Shown here in pieces: positions 16,506 to 25,188 of a DNA stretch of 64,000 bases. The notes beneath the pieces are model-generated. The model saw only the letters and a program-made list of their open reading frames with translations. It did no database searches and was not told where the DNA came from. Location: NCBI RefSeq assembly GCF_016907715.1, contig NZ_JAFBCM010000001.1, forward strand, positions 1,922,001 through 1,986,000, read 5' to 3'. The position numbers and the translations under genes are program-made. The first letter of the stretch is position 1. Each line of letters begins with the position of its first letter. The DNA is from Tenggerimyces flavus. Lineage in GTDB: Bacteria; Actinomycetota; Actinomycetes; Propionibacteriales; Actinopolymorphaceae.

Positions 16506-18203
16506 ATGGGCCATCACCACACGCACGACCACGATCACCCGCACAGCCACGAGAACGTGGAGCCGTCCGACGCCACCGACGCCGGTGTTCCGGACGAAGA
16601 GCTGTCGCCGTCCGCACTCTCGCGCCGCAACCTGCTCCGCAGCGCTGGGCTGCTGGGAACGGGCGCGGCCGCGTCGACCGTACTCACCGCGCCGAGCACC
16701 GCGTCGGCCGACACCAGGTCCTCCTCGAGCGGCGAGCGCCGCGCCGGCTACCTCTGGCTCGCCGGTGACCACCACATCCACACCCAGTACTCCAGCGACG
16801 CGATGTACCGCGTGATCGACCAGGTCCGGCACGGCAACGCGTACGGCCTGGACTGGATGGTGATCACCGACCACGGCGGCGCGACCCACGCGCGCATCGG
16901 TGTCGACAAGGTCAACCCGGACATCCGCGCGGCGCGCGACGAGGTCCGCGACACGCTGGTCTTCCAGGGCCTGGAGTGGAACATCCCCGGCGCGGAGCAC
17001 GCGACCGTGTTCGTGCACCCGGGCCGCCACGAGGTCGGCGTGCTCAAGCAGTTCGAGAACGACTACGACGGCTCGGTCAAGAACGCCAGCGACAACACGC
17101 CGGCGAACGAGGCCCTCGCGATCGCCGGCCTCACGTTCCTGAAGAAGCAGGTCGACAAGGGACGCGTCGACGACGCGTTGTTCCTCGCCAACCACCCCGC
17201 TCGCCGGGGCGTCGACTCGCCGCACGAGATCCGCGCGTGGCGCGACGCGGCGCCGGGCATCGCGATCGGCTTCGAGGGCGCGCCCGGTCACCAGGCCGCG
17301 GGCATCCCGGAGCCGAACGGCGGCGGCGGTGGCCGCGGCTTCTACGAGGGCAGCCCGAGCGCGAACTCGTTCCCCGGCTACCCGCTGGAGAGCTACCGCA
17401 CCTGGGGCGGCTTCGACTGGATGACCTCGACGGTCGGCGGACTGTGGGACAGCCTGCTGGCCGAGGGCAAGTCGTGGTCGATCAGCGCGAACTCCGACTG
17501 CCACGTCGTCTGGGCGGACACCGCCGAGCGCGGGCCGGACAGCAACTTCGACCTGAACGGGCGCTACAACGACCCCGTTCACAACGGCACGATCCTCACG
17601 TCGGCCGGCGACTTCTGGCCGGGCTTCTACAGCCGGACGAACGTCGGCGCGTCGCGGCAGAGCTACGCCGCGGTGATGTCGGGCATGCGCGCCGGGCGGA
17701 TCTGGGTCGACCACGGTCACCTGATCGACGGGATCGACGTGCAGGTGCGCCGGGCAGGGCACGGGCCGTCGGGCGCGACGATCGGTGGCGTGCTGCGGGT
17801 GAAGCGCGGTGCGGCGGTCGAGCTGGTCGTCACTGTGGATCTCGCGCAGCAGCCGAACTGGGCGCAGTTCGTCCCTCGCCTCGCACGGGTGGACGTGGTC
17901 CGTGGCGACGTGACCGGCAAGGCGAGCGACCGGGACACGTTCTCGGCGCCGACTGCGCGGGTGGCGAGCTCGTTCGAGGTGCCTGCCGGTGCTGCCAAGC
18001 GGTTCTCGTTCAAGCTCTCGCTGGGCAAGATCGAAAAGTCCGGGTACGTGCGGCTGCGCGGTACGGACGGCAAGCGCACGGCGACCGGCCTGAACGGTGC
18101 CGCGGTCGACGCGCACGGTCCGGCGCTCGACGTGGTGGGCGACGCCGACCCGTGGAACGACCTGTGGTTCTACACCAACCCGGTCTGGGTGGTCGTCGAC
18201 TGA
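16506..18203 (+). CDS. Tat-exported PHP-domain metallohydrolase, CehA/McbA-like, with His-rich N-terminus
   Basis: 565 residues from an ATG with GGGAGGGG upstream. Residues 2-15 are a histidine-rich stretch (GHHHTHDHDHPHSH), placed before the twin-arginine signal LSRRNLLRSAG at about 40-50. The PHP domain begins with WLAGDHHIHTQYSSDA (metal ligands), then MVITDHGG, VFQGLEWNIPG, FLANHP and SANSDCHV. These are the expected histidines and acids of a trinuclear metal site. PHP proteins of this type cleave phosphate esters or carbamates. The C-terminal 150 residues look like a beta-sandwich. The stop overlaps the next ATG (TGATG), so the two are co-translated. Confidence 0.82.
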   Translation: MGHHHTHDHDHPHSHENVEPSDATDAGVPDEELSPSALSRRNLLRSAGLLGTGAAASTVLTAPSTASADTRSSSSGERRAGYLWLAGDHHIHTQYSSDAMYRVIDQVRHGNAYGLDWMVITDHGGATHARIGVDKVNPDIRAARDEVRDTLVFQGLEWNIPGAEHATVFVHPGRHEVGVLKQFENDYDGSVKNASDNTPANEALAIAGLTFLKKQVDKGRVDDALFLANHPARRGVDSPHEIRAWRDAAPGIAIGFEGAPGHQAAGIPEPNGGGGGRGFYEGSPSANSFPGYPLESYRTWGGFDWMTSTVGGLWDSLLAEGKSWSISANSDCHVVWADTAERGPDSNFDLNGRYNDPVHNGTILTSAGDFWPGFYSRTNVGASRQSYAAVMSGMRAGRIWVDHGHLIDGIDVQVRRAGHGPSGATIGGVLRVKRGAAVELVVTVDLAQQPNWAQFVPRLARVDVVRGDVTGKASDRDTFSAPTARVASSFEVPAGAAKRFSFKLSLGKIEKSGYVRLRGTDGKRTATGLNGAAVDAHGPALDVVGDADPWNDLWFYTNPVWVVVD

Positions 18204-18739
18204 TGAAGGAAGTGGTCGGCATCGATGCCGGCTCCGCAACCGTCCAAGACGCCGAGCACCTCCTCGGTCGCCTCCTTGAGGAGGTGCTCGGCCGGACGGA
18301 CGCGATGGTGGCCTGCACACACTTCGTACGGGGCGAACGGCCGCACGTCGCGCTGTCGGTGACGGGGGTCGACAGCGCGGCGTTGGTCTCGCTCGAGCTG
18401 GGGGTCGCGTCGGGGTCGGAGCGGTCCGGGCCGCCGGAGCTCGCGGCGGGTGCCGCGCTGGCGGCCGCTGCCTTCGCGGCCGGTGAGGGGCGGGCGGTGA
18501 TCTATCCCGGTGTGTCCGGTTTGGTCGGTACTCGTTCGGCCTCCGAGGTCTTGGCGGAGTCGGCGATCGAGGAGATCGACGTGATGGGCGGCGGCGTTGC
18601 CTCGCTCGTCCATACGCGGGACTTCGTCCGGCCGGAGTACGTGAACGGGCGGCTCGTGCTGCTGACCCAGCCCGCGGGAGGTGGCGGGGTGGTGCCGTTC
18701 GAGGTACCGAACCCGACACCCTGCTGTGCTGATCACTGA
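18203..18739 (+). CDS. Hypothetical protein translationally coupled to the PHP hydrolase
   Basis: 178 residues, no signal peptide and no membrane segment. The ATG overlaps the PHP gene stop in TGATG, with AAGGA just inside. The sequence has an alpha/beta look: VACTHFVRGERPHVALSVTG, an alanine-rich helix (ELAAGAALAAAAFAAGEG) and AIEEIDVMGGGVASLVHTRD. The C-terminus ends in CCADH, a possible metal-binding tail. I do not recognise a family. The tight coupling suggests a function with the exported hydrolase, but this protein should remain in the cytoplasm. Confidence 0.65.
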   Translation: MKEVVGIDAGSATVQDAEHLLGRLLEEVLGRTDAMVACTHFVRGERPHVALSVTGVDSAALVSLELGVASGSERSGPPELAAGAALAAAAFAAGEGRAVIYPGVSGLVGTRSASEVLAESAIEEIDVMGGGVASLVHTRDFVRPEYVNGRLVLLTQPAGGGGVVPFEVPNPTPCCADH

Positions 18740-18760
18740 GCACGCCACCAGAATGGCGGA

Positions 18761-19675
18761 GTGACCTCCTTCGATCCTCCAGAACGTCGCCTGGTCGTTC
18801 TCGACACCGACATCGGATCGGATGTCGACGACGTGCTCGCGCTCGCGATGCTGCTCGGGTCGCCGGAGGTCGATCTGCTCGGGGTGACGACCGTGTACGG
18901 GGACACGGTCACGCGGGCGCGGATCGCGTCGCGGCTGGCGCGGCTGGCCGGGCGTACGGATGTCCGCGTGGTGCCGGGGGAGCGCGAGACGCTGAGCGGG
19001 CTTCCCGCCTGGTGGGCAGGGCATGAGGGTGCGTCGTTCGCTGACCTGGAGTCGGAGCCCGTTTCGTCAACGCCCACAGCGAAGTCGTTCCTGGCGAAGA
19101 CCGCGGAGAAGTACGCGGGTGAGCTTGATCTCATCGCGATCGGCCCGTTGACGAACATCGCGGCGACGATCCGCGACTACCCGAGCTTCGTCGACGAGGT
19201 CCGCCGGCTGTACGTGATGGGCGGGCGGTTCGACACGACCGCGGAGGCCGAGCACAACTTCAAGTCCGACCCCGAGGCCGCGGCGACCGTCTTCGAGTCC
19301 GGCATCTCCACCACGGTGGTGGGGTTGGAGATCACGACGCAGGTACGGATGGACGCCGAGCAGCTCGGCTGGATCGCCGGCGCCGGCCCACTCGGCGAGG
19401 CGGTCGAGGCCGAGGTGCGCGGCTGGTGGTCGTTCACCGACAAGCAGTGGAACCACCCGCACGATCCCCTTGCGGTGTTGGCGATGCTCTCGCCCGGCCT
19501 GTTCGCCGCGCTGCCCGGCACGGTGAAGGTGGACCGGAACGGCGCGACGCCGGGTGTGAGCCGGGCGACGGATCACCCGGACAGCTCGACGCGGATCGTG
19601 ATCGAGGTCGACGTACCCGACGTCCTGCAGGAGATCGTCGACCGCATCGACGCCGCCGGCCAAGCTGCTCTCTAG
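18761..19675 (+). CDS. Nucleoside hydrolase, inosine/uridine-preferring type
   Basis: 304 residues. Members cleave the N-glycosidic bond of ribonucleosides using a calcium ion bound by an N-terminal aspartate cluster. That cluster is seen as VVLDTDIGSDVDDVLAL at residues 12-28. LIAIGPLTNIA, RRLYVMGGRF and EHNFKSDPEAA are the other conserved stretches; the last supplies asparagine and aspartate to the active site. HDPLAVLAML near residue 230 carries the catalytic HDP motif. The GTG start lies six bases after CAGAAT, a weak -10-like box. It is the last gene of a rightward run and is followed by a very strong hairpin. Confidence 0.88.
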   Translation: MTSFDPPERRLVVLDTDIGSDVDDVLALAMLLGSPEVDLLGVTTVYGDTVTRARIASRLARLAGRTDVRVVPGERETLSGLPAWWAGHEGASFADLESEPVSSTPTAKSFLAKTAEKYAGELDLIAIGPLTNIAATIRDYPSFVDEVRRLYVMGGRFDTTAEAEHNFKSDPEAAATVFESGISTTVVGLEITTQVRMDAEQLGWIAGAGPLGEAVEAEVRGWWSFTDKQWNHPHDPLAVLAMLSPGLFAALPGTVKVDRNGATPGVSRATDHPDSSTRIVIEVDVPDVLQEIVDRIDAAGQAAL

Positions 19676-19677
19676 CG

Positions 19678-19770
19678 CCCCCTCCGGTGATCATGTACGT
19701 GATCATGAAGCCAAACTGTCGTATATGACGGCTTAGCTTTCACGATCACGTACATGATCACCGGAGGGGG
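19678..19770. terminator. Long hairpin between convergent genes
   Basis: Perfect 27-bp arms, 19678-19704 and 19744-19770, begin three bases after the nucleoside-hydrolase stop. The 39-base interior has a second AAGCC/GGCTT stem. The core TGATCATGTACGTGATCATG resembles the palindrome family found at 43263 and 60224. It serves two converging genes. Confidence 0.7.
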
Positions 19771-19782
19771 TGGGCGGAGGAG

Positions 19783-22700
19783 CTAGCCGGCGGCGCGCTG
19801 TTCGAGGCGGATCGTGGACTGGGCGGAGACGCCGTTCACCTTGACGTTCAGTGTGATCGTCGCGGCCTTGCGGGCATTGAGGACGCCGGTCGCGGGATCG
19901 AACGTCGCCACGTGGTACGGCTTGACGTCGTCTGGATCCGAGCCCACGTACACGTTCGGCGTAGCGGACCAGTCCGCGGTCACCGGGTAGGCGACCGGCA
20001 CCGTCCGCGTGCCCTGTGTCAACGTCGCCTTGACGACGGCCGACTCACGCACTCGCACCGTGGAAGGAGCTGCCACCGCGAGCGTGTCGACGTGCGGGCG
20101 GACCTCCGTACGCAGCCACGACGCACCCGCGCCGGGGGACACGCCCCACATCGACCAGCCGGTGAAGCCGCCGTCCGCCGGAAGCGTGGACGGGTTCTTC
20201 CCCGAGTTGCCGTTGATGAAGAACGGCACCCCGTCGGCGTGCGACGCGTGGAACGTGCCGACGTGCGCGCCGATGAAGGCCGCGCCCTTGCCCGACGTCC
20301 GCTGGAACTCCGCCAACCACTGCTTGATCGTCGCCGCTTCCTTGCGGTCGGACAGCTCGCTCGCCTTCACCAGCGTCGGGTCGTCCGGCGGAACGTGGAA
20401 CGCCAGCACGACGTCCTTCACCGAACGGTCCGCCGCCGCGCGGTCCAGCTCCGCCCGCAGCTTCGGCAGTTGCGTCCAGTCGCTCACCCGGAAGTTGATC
20501 CGCGACGTGTCGAGCGTGATGAACCGCGTTCCCTTGTGGTCGAACACTCGTTGCGTGTCGCCGAACGCGGCACGGAAGTTGTCGATCGCCGCGCCCATCA
20601 CCTCGTGGTTGCCGGGCACGTAGTAGTACGGCAACGTCCCGCCGAGCTCCTCGTCGAGAATCCGCTTGGCCAGTTGGAAGTCCGCCACCGACGCCTCGTC
20701 GACGAGGTCACCGTTGATGATCAGGAAGTCCGGGTTCGAGGCCTTGATCTCACGCAACGTCCGCCGCGCGTTCTTCACCAGATCGCTGTCGGGGTTGCGC
20801 GCCACGAACTGCGCGTCCGACATCACCGCGAACTTCCACGGCGCCCCGCCCACCGTGCCGTCCTGCACGATGACCGGATCCTGCACCTTGGCCGACGAGG
20901 GCACCTCGATCGAGGGCGGCACGATCGCCGTCAGCTCGTCGATCACCACGTCGCCCTGGTACTGCGCCTCCGGCTTGGTCTCGGCGTTGTAGTACCGCGC
21001 CAGCTTCACCGGGAACGACGTGCCCGCCGGCACGGGGAACACCAGCTGCTGCCAGCCCGTACCGGTGAGGTACCCGGCCCGGAACGCCGGCAACGTCGTG
21101 CCCTGGCTGTCGATCACTTGCAGGCTTGCCCATTCGCCCTTGCCAGTCGAGTTCACCCAGAGGCGGATCTCCCGCGGCTGCCCCGGGAACACCAGGTCGC
21201 CCGTCGGCTTCGCCCCGCCCGTACGGGTCTCCGTGGCCTGGGCGAAGTCGTACGTCAGCCGCAGCCCGTTGCCGACCTTGCCCGGCACCGACGCCACAGC
21301 CCCGGGCGCGCGCTCGCCGAAGAACGTCCACTGCGAGGCGTCCTCGAAGTCCGCGACCGTGACCTCGGCGAGCCCGACGGTCAGCGGCAAGTTCACCTTG
21401 ACGCCGTGCACGTCGACCTCGACCAGCGTCGAGGCGTTGTCCTTCAAAGCCGTCGCGGTGAACAGCCCGTTCCCCGTCGGCGTGATCTTCGCGACCGTGG
21501 CGTCGTAGGAGAGCTTGATGTCCGGATGCTCAATGGGGGCTGAGAATCCGTCCTTGTCCAGACCCACCACACCGAACGTTGCCAACTGGCCGGCGCTGAC
21601 GATCGCGACCTGCGGCGTCGTCGTCTCGACCCGCGACAGCTTCCCGAGAACGGTGAGATCGACCGCGCCCTCGACGTTCCGGTCGTACGCCTCGACCTCC
21701 GCCTTGCCGGGCTTCAACCCGCGGAAGACGCCGTCCCGGTTGACCGTTCCGTGCCGGCCGTCCTCGACCCGCCACCGCAGCGAGCTCGACGCCGGACCGT
21801 ACGTCTCGTCGTACCCCGCTGCCCGCAGCGTCCGCACCAGGCCGGGGAACGTGCGGTCCGGCCGCGCCAGGCCGATCCGCGACGAGCCCGCGGCGCGCTT
21901 CGCCTCGAGCTCCGGCTCGACCCAGATGCCCCTGAGCTTCCCGCTGCCCTGGGGGGCGAACAGCGCCAGCCCATTGGGGTCGTTGCGCTCCGCGCCGTCC
22001 GACGGCACGTTCTCCACCACGGAGGTCGTCGAGCCCGGCTCGCGCGCGACCATCGTGGTCGAGCCGCCTCCGTCCAGGTTGAGCGCGTTGTACGCGCCCA
22101 GCTCGATCATCATCTGGGCGAGCTCGTCGAGGCCGAGGCCCTGCGAGAACGCCGGCTGCCGGCCGTCCGCGGTGAGCAGGAACATCTTCGTTCCCTCGCG
22201 GTTGAAGCCGATCGCGGTCCGCGGAGCCTGCGGGAGGTTGTCGCCCGCGCTCGCCTTCTGCGCGACGCCGTTCACGACGAGCAGTTGGCGGCCGTTGATC
22301 GCGGCGTGGATCTGCGCGCCGCTCGCGGTGCGGGTCTTGTAGTCGATGCTGACCGGGTCGCCGATCTGCAACCCGGCAAGGGTGTCCGCGCCGGTGTCCT
22401 CACCGACGAGCACGAACCCGTTCGCCGGGACCTCGCCGCCGATCGGAGGCGTCCGGATCGCGGTCACCTTGCCGTCGACGACCTCGACCTCGGTGGCGCG
22501 CGCGGCGCCCTGGGTCGCGCGGCAGCGGCAGTACGTTCCCCACAACGGCGTGAAGACCTCGATGCCGCCGGAGGCGAGGTTCGGCTTGTTGACGCCGGCC
22601 AGCGGAACGGTCTGCGTGGGCAGCTTGATCGTGCCCTCGAAGAACACCTCGCCGATCGCGCCGATGCCGTCCGGGGTGAAGATCGCGGACGACTTGCGCC

Positions 22701-23160
22701 AGCGCGGCTCCTCGTCCGGCGACTGGATCAGCTTGCCGCTCTGGATGCCGACGCCGAGCGCGGCGTTGGAGTTGTTGATGTCGAAGAAGTCGCCGTTCAC
22801 GGCGGCGACGGCCTTGACCCGGTTGGCCTGCGTCGAGATCGGCTCGCCCGCCGCGACGCGGCCCGGGAAGAGGTAGTCGACCTTGGTGCCCTTGGTCAGG
22901 TCGACGGTGAGCGAGTCGCCCTGCAGCCAGTTCGGCGTGCCGTTGTAGCCGTCCGGGCCGTACCGGTCGAACTCGCGGAACGTCACGCCCGGCGCGATCG
23001 GCCGGGACTGGTCGTACGTCTCCAGCCGCGGTGCGAACGCCGTTGTCGTCGGCTCGGCTGCCGCCGGTTTGGCGGTGGTGGGTAGCGACACGCCGAGGGC
23101 GACCATCGCCCCCGCGGCCAACGCGGCGGTGAGCGCGCGGAGGCGGATGGTCGTTCTCAT
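19783..23160 (-). CDS. Exported phosphodiester glycosidase / calcineurin-like metallophosphoesterase fusion
   Basis: 1125 residues from an ATG with GGAGGAAAG upstream. Residues 1-35 are a signal peptide. Residues about 80-405 are a NAGPA (phosphodiester glycosidase) domain, with AVNGDFFDINNSN at 120-132 and LNLDGGGSTTM at 360-370. Residues 450-600 are two Ig-like domains and 600-750 a carbohydrate-binding-like sandwich. A metallophosphoesterase domain follows at about 775-1000: VMSDAQF, INGDLVDEA, VPGNHEV, FHVPPDD and AHVGTFHAS. The first metal motif is DxQ rather than the usual DxH. A final Ig-like BIG2-type domain ends the protein. It probably removes phosphodiester-linked sugars from wall polymers and then the phosphate (inference). 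Confidence 0.82.
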   Translation of the reverse strand: MRTTIRLRALTAALAAGAMVALGVSLPTTAKPAAAEPTTTAFAPRLETYDQSRPIAPGVTFREFDRYGPDGYNGTPNWLQGDSLTVDLTKGTKVDYLFPGRVAAGEPISTQANRVKAVAAVNGDFFDINNSNAALGVGIQSGKLIQSPDEEPRWRKSSAIFTPDGIGAIGEVFFEGTIKLPTQTVPLAGVNKPNLASGGIEVFTPLWGTYCRCRATQGAARATEVEVVDGKVTAIRTPPIGGEVPANGFVLVGEDTGADTLAGLQIGDPVSIDYKTRTASGAQIHAAINGRQLLVVNGVAQKASAGDNLPQAPRTAIGFNREGTKMFLLTADGRQPAFSQGLGLDELAQMMIELGAYNALNLDGGGSTTMVAREPGSTTSVVENVPSDGAERNDPNGLALFAPQGSGKLRGIWVEPELEAKRAAGSSRIGLARPDRTFPGLVRTLRAAGYDETYGPASSSLRWRVEDGRHGTVNRDGVFRGLKPGKAEVEAYDRNVEGAVDLTVLGKLSRVETTTPQVAIVSAGQLATFGVVGLDKDGFSAPIEHPDIKLSYDATVAKITPTGNGLFTATALKDNASTLVEVDVHGVKVNLPLTVGLAEVTVADFEDASQWTFFGERAPGAVASVPGKVGNGLRLTYDFAQATETRTGGAKPTGDLVFPGQPREIRLWVNSTGKGEWASLQVIDSQGTTLPAFRAGYLTGTGWQQLVFPVPAGTSFPVKLARYYNAETKPEAQYQGDVVIDELTAIVPPSIEVPSSAKVQDPVIVQDGTVGGAPWKFAVMSDAQFVARNPDSDLVKNARRTLREIKASNPDFLIINGDLVDEASVADFQLAKRILDEELGGTLPYYYVPGNHEVMGAAIDNFRAAFGDTQRVFDHKGTRFITLDTSRINFRVSDWTQLPKLRAELDRAAADRSVKDVVLAFHVPPDDPTLVKASELSDRKEAATIKQWLAEFQRTSGKGAAFIGAHVGTFHASHADGVPFFINGNSGKNPSTLPADGGFTGWSMWGVSPGAGASWLRTEVRPHVDTLAVAAPSTVRVRESAVVKATLTQGTRTVPVAYPVTADWSATPNVYVGSDPDDVKPYHVATFDPATGVLNARKAATITLNVKVNGVSAQSTIRLEQRAAG

Positions 23161-23332
23161 GGATCTTTCCTCCCGGTGGGCGCCTCCCCCGGGCGCGCTG
23201 CCAGCAAAGCTCTGCAGCGCAGTAAACCCCGAACGCGTTAGTCGTTGCCAGACCTGTCGGCGTCTAGAGAGGAAACTTCCGGTTTCAGTCTCCGCCACCG
23301 TGCCGGGGTCTAGCTGATGCCGGCCGCCGAGC

Positions 23333-24064
23333 TCAGGCAGGTGGCGCGTCGTCGTAGGTGTCGCAGGCGGCGACGGCGTCGTAGCCGAACTCGCCGTACG
23401 CACGGCCGTACCAGCAGACCTCCTGGCCGGGCTGGACGTCGATCTCGCTGGCCGGGATGCCCTCGAAGACCGGCTGGTCGCCTGGGGGCGCGTCCGGGTA
23501 CGAGGCGTTCATCACCGTCACGCCGTTCACCGTGAGCCGGCCGGACAGGTCGGTCACGTAGTAGCAGCGGATCCAGGCCTCGCCCCAGTAGCGGGTGTCG
23601 CCCGGGTCGGTGACGTCGAACCGCTCGACGTCGGCCCGCAACCCCACGCAGTCGCCGGAGCCGGCCGGCGGCGACGGCGTGATCAGGCAGCCCGAGGCCT
23701 CGCGGGCGCCGGAGGAGTGCACCTCGAAGCAGATCTTCTCTCCGCCGCCGAGGCCAGGCGCTTCGGCCGCGGTGAGCGTGCTGGTCACGTTGACCGTGCC
23801 GGCGCCGGTTTGCGTTGTCGTCTGCTTGACCTGCTGCCCGTTCACCTTGAACGTCAGCGTGAACGTGGTCGGCGTGGTGCACTCCAGGGTGCCCGTTCCG
23901 GTGAACGGGGCGACGCTGGCGTTGGTGCCGTCGAGGTCGATTGCGCTGGCGACGCAGTTGGTGGCGTCCGGCTCTGCTGGGACCGCTTGGGCGGCGGTCA
24001 TCGGGATCGCGGTGAGCGCGAGGGCGGCGGCGCCGACCGCGAGCTTCTTCAGATGGTCAAGCAT
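23333..24064 (-). CDS. Exported protein with two four-cysteine domains
   Basis: 243 residues with a signal peptide (1-27, cleavage near AQA). Two tandem domains follow, each with four cysteines: C37, C62, C112, C126 (gaps 25, 50, 14) and C139, C167, C217, C234 (gaps 28, 50, 17). Each has a hydrophobic strand before the second cysteine, a VNG turn, and a G-x-E-x-C-F/W motif at the third. The same plan occurs in the adjacent upstream gene and in the protein at 558. No catalytic motif is seen. It starts inside the 3' end of the preceding paralogue (16-base overlap), so the two are co-expressed. Disulphide-bonded surface or secreted role inferred. Confidence 0.72.
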   Translation of the reverse strand: MLDHLKKLAVGAAALALTAIPMTAAQAVPAEPDATNCVASAIDLDGTNASVAPFTGTGTLECTTPTTFTLTFKVNGQQVKQTTTQTGAGTVNVTSTLTAAEAPGLGGGEKICFEVHSSGAREASGCLITPSPPAGSGDCVGLRADVERFDVTDPGDTRYWGEAWIRCYYVTDLSGRLTVNGVTVMNASYPDAPPGDQPVFEGIPASEIDVQPGQEVCWYGRAYGEFGYDAVAACDTYDDAPPA

Positions 24065-24423
24065 GCGCTGCCCCTGTCGTTGCCCCAGGCGGTCGGGAAG
24101 AAGCAGAGCTCCTGACCGGGAGTTCCGTGCACTTCGATGTCGTCGAAGATCGGGACCTCACCGGGGCCGCGTCGCCCGTCCGCGGCACGCTCGATCTCGC
24201 GACCATCGAGTTCCCAGCGCCAGCCGAGGTCGGTGGCGACCGGGCAGTTCAGCCGCGCGTCGCCGAAGTACCACCCGTCGCCGATCGGGTCGACGGTGGC
24301 CCAGACGAACGAGCACTCGTCGGACGTTCCGGGCGGGTCGTCCGCGGCGGTCGCCGGCAGCGCGTTCGCGAGCACGGCGACCGTCGCGACGGCGAGCGCC
24401 GCGAGAATCCTGCTGCGTTTCAC
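24049..24423 (-). CDS. Exported single four-cysteine domain protein
   Basis: 124 residues from a GTG preceded by GGAGG. Signal peptide 1-27 (cleavage near ATA). One domain remains, with C37, C60, C107 and C121 (gaps 23, 47, 14). WYFGDARLNC, DLGWRWELDG and PGQELCFF align by eye with WGEAWIRC, DLSGRLTVNG and PGQEVCWY of the second domain in the downstream gene, so the two are paralogues. The stop lies inside the downstream gene, giving a 16-base overlap typical of translational coupling. Function unknown. Confidence 0.7.
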   Translation of the reverse strand: MKRSRILAALAVATVAVLANALPATAADDPPGTSDECSFVWATVDPIGDGWYFGDARLNCPVATDLGWRWELDGREIERAADGRRGPGEVPIFDDIEVHGTPGQELCFFPTAWGNDRGSACLTI

Positions 24424-24565
24424 ATGTGCCTCCCCTGTGGATGAACAGCTCCTCCGCGCTGAGCACACCTGGTCGCGTGATCTTGTGTCAACGAGTCGGC
24501 CGGAAGCGGCAGATACTTTCGAGCACCGTTTCGCCGCCGTTCGCTCAACGTTGAAGAATGGGGCT

Positions 24566-25188
24566 GTGGGTTCTTATGTGGTGACGGGGGCTTCGAGCGG
24601 GATCGGGTCGGCGATCGTGGCTGGGTTGCGCGACCGTGGGCACGTCGTGCATCCCGTCGTACGGAGCCGGCCGACGGCGCGATCGTGCTGGATCTCGCCG
24701 AGCCGACGACGTTCGCCGCGGGGCTGCCGGCGTTCGAACGGCTGGACGGGCTCGTGCACTGCGCCGCTGTGGGGGATCTCGCGACCATGGCCGAGACGAC
24801 GGTCGAGGTCTGGCAACGGACGTTGACGGTCAACGTGATCGCGGTCGGGGAGCTGACCCGGTTGCTACTCCCCGCGCTGCGGCGGGCGAACGGGCATGTC
24901 CTCTTCGTCGGCGCCAGCAGGTCGATCCACGGCCGGCCGGGGTGGGGCGCGCACGCGGCGAGTAAGGAGGCGATGCGCTTCCTCGCCGATGCGCTACGGG
25001 CCGAGGAGCCGGAGCTGAAGGTGACGACGGTCTACCCCAGCGGCACCGACACCCCGTTGCTGCGCAAGCTTCGGGAGCAGGCCGGCGTCCCGTACGACCC
25101 CAGCGCCTACCTGACTCCGGAAGCCGTCGCCGAGGTCATCGTCGACGCGCTGCTCACTCGGCGGGACCTGAAGGACGTTCACCTGTAG
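24566..25188 (+). pseudogene. Frameshifted short-chain dehydrogenase
   Basis: The Rossmann start (GSYVVTGASSGIGSAIVAGL) is read from the GTG at 24566, but this frame loses homology after HVVHPVVRSR. The rest of the family (DLAEPTTFAAGLPAFERLDG, HCAAVGD, TVNVIAVGE, VLFVGASRSIHG) continues in the next frame to 25188. One base appears to be missing at about 24666-24672. The catalytic YxxxK is also altered: the sequence is AHAASKEA, with His for Tyr. A shortened product could start at GTG 24685 but would lack the cofactor motif. Either a decayed gene or a sequencing error plus a divergent enzyme; the double defect favours decay. Confidence 0.7.

Noticed and set aside
19678-19770. Attachment site or transposon end for the long hairpin
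   Set aside because: No integrase, transposase or duplicated target is near, and the location between two stop codons fits a terminator.
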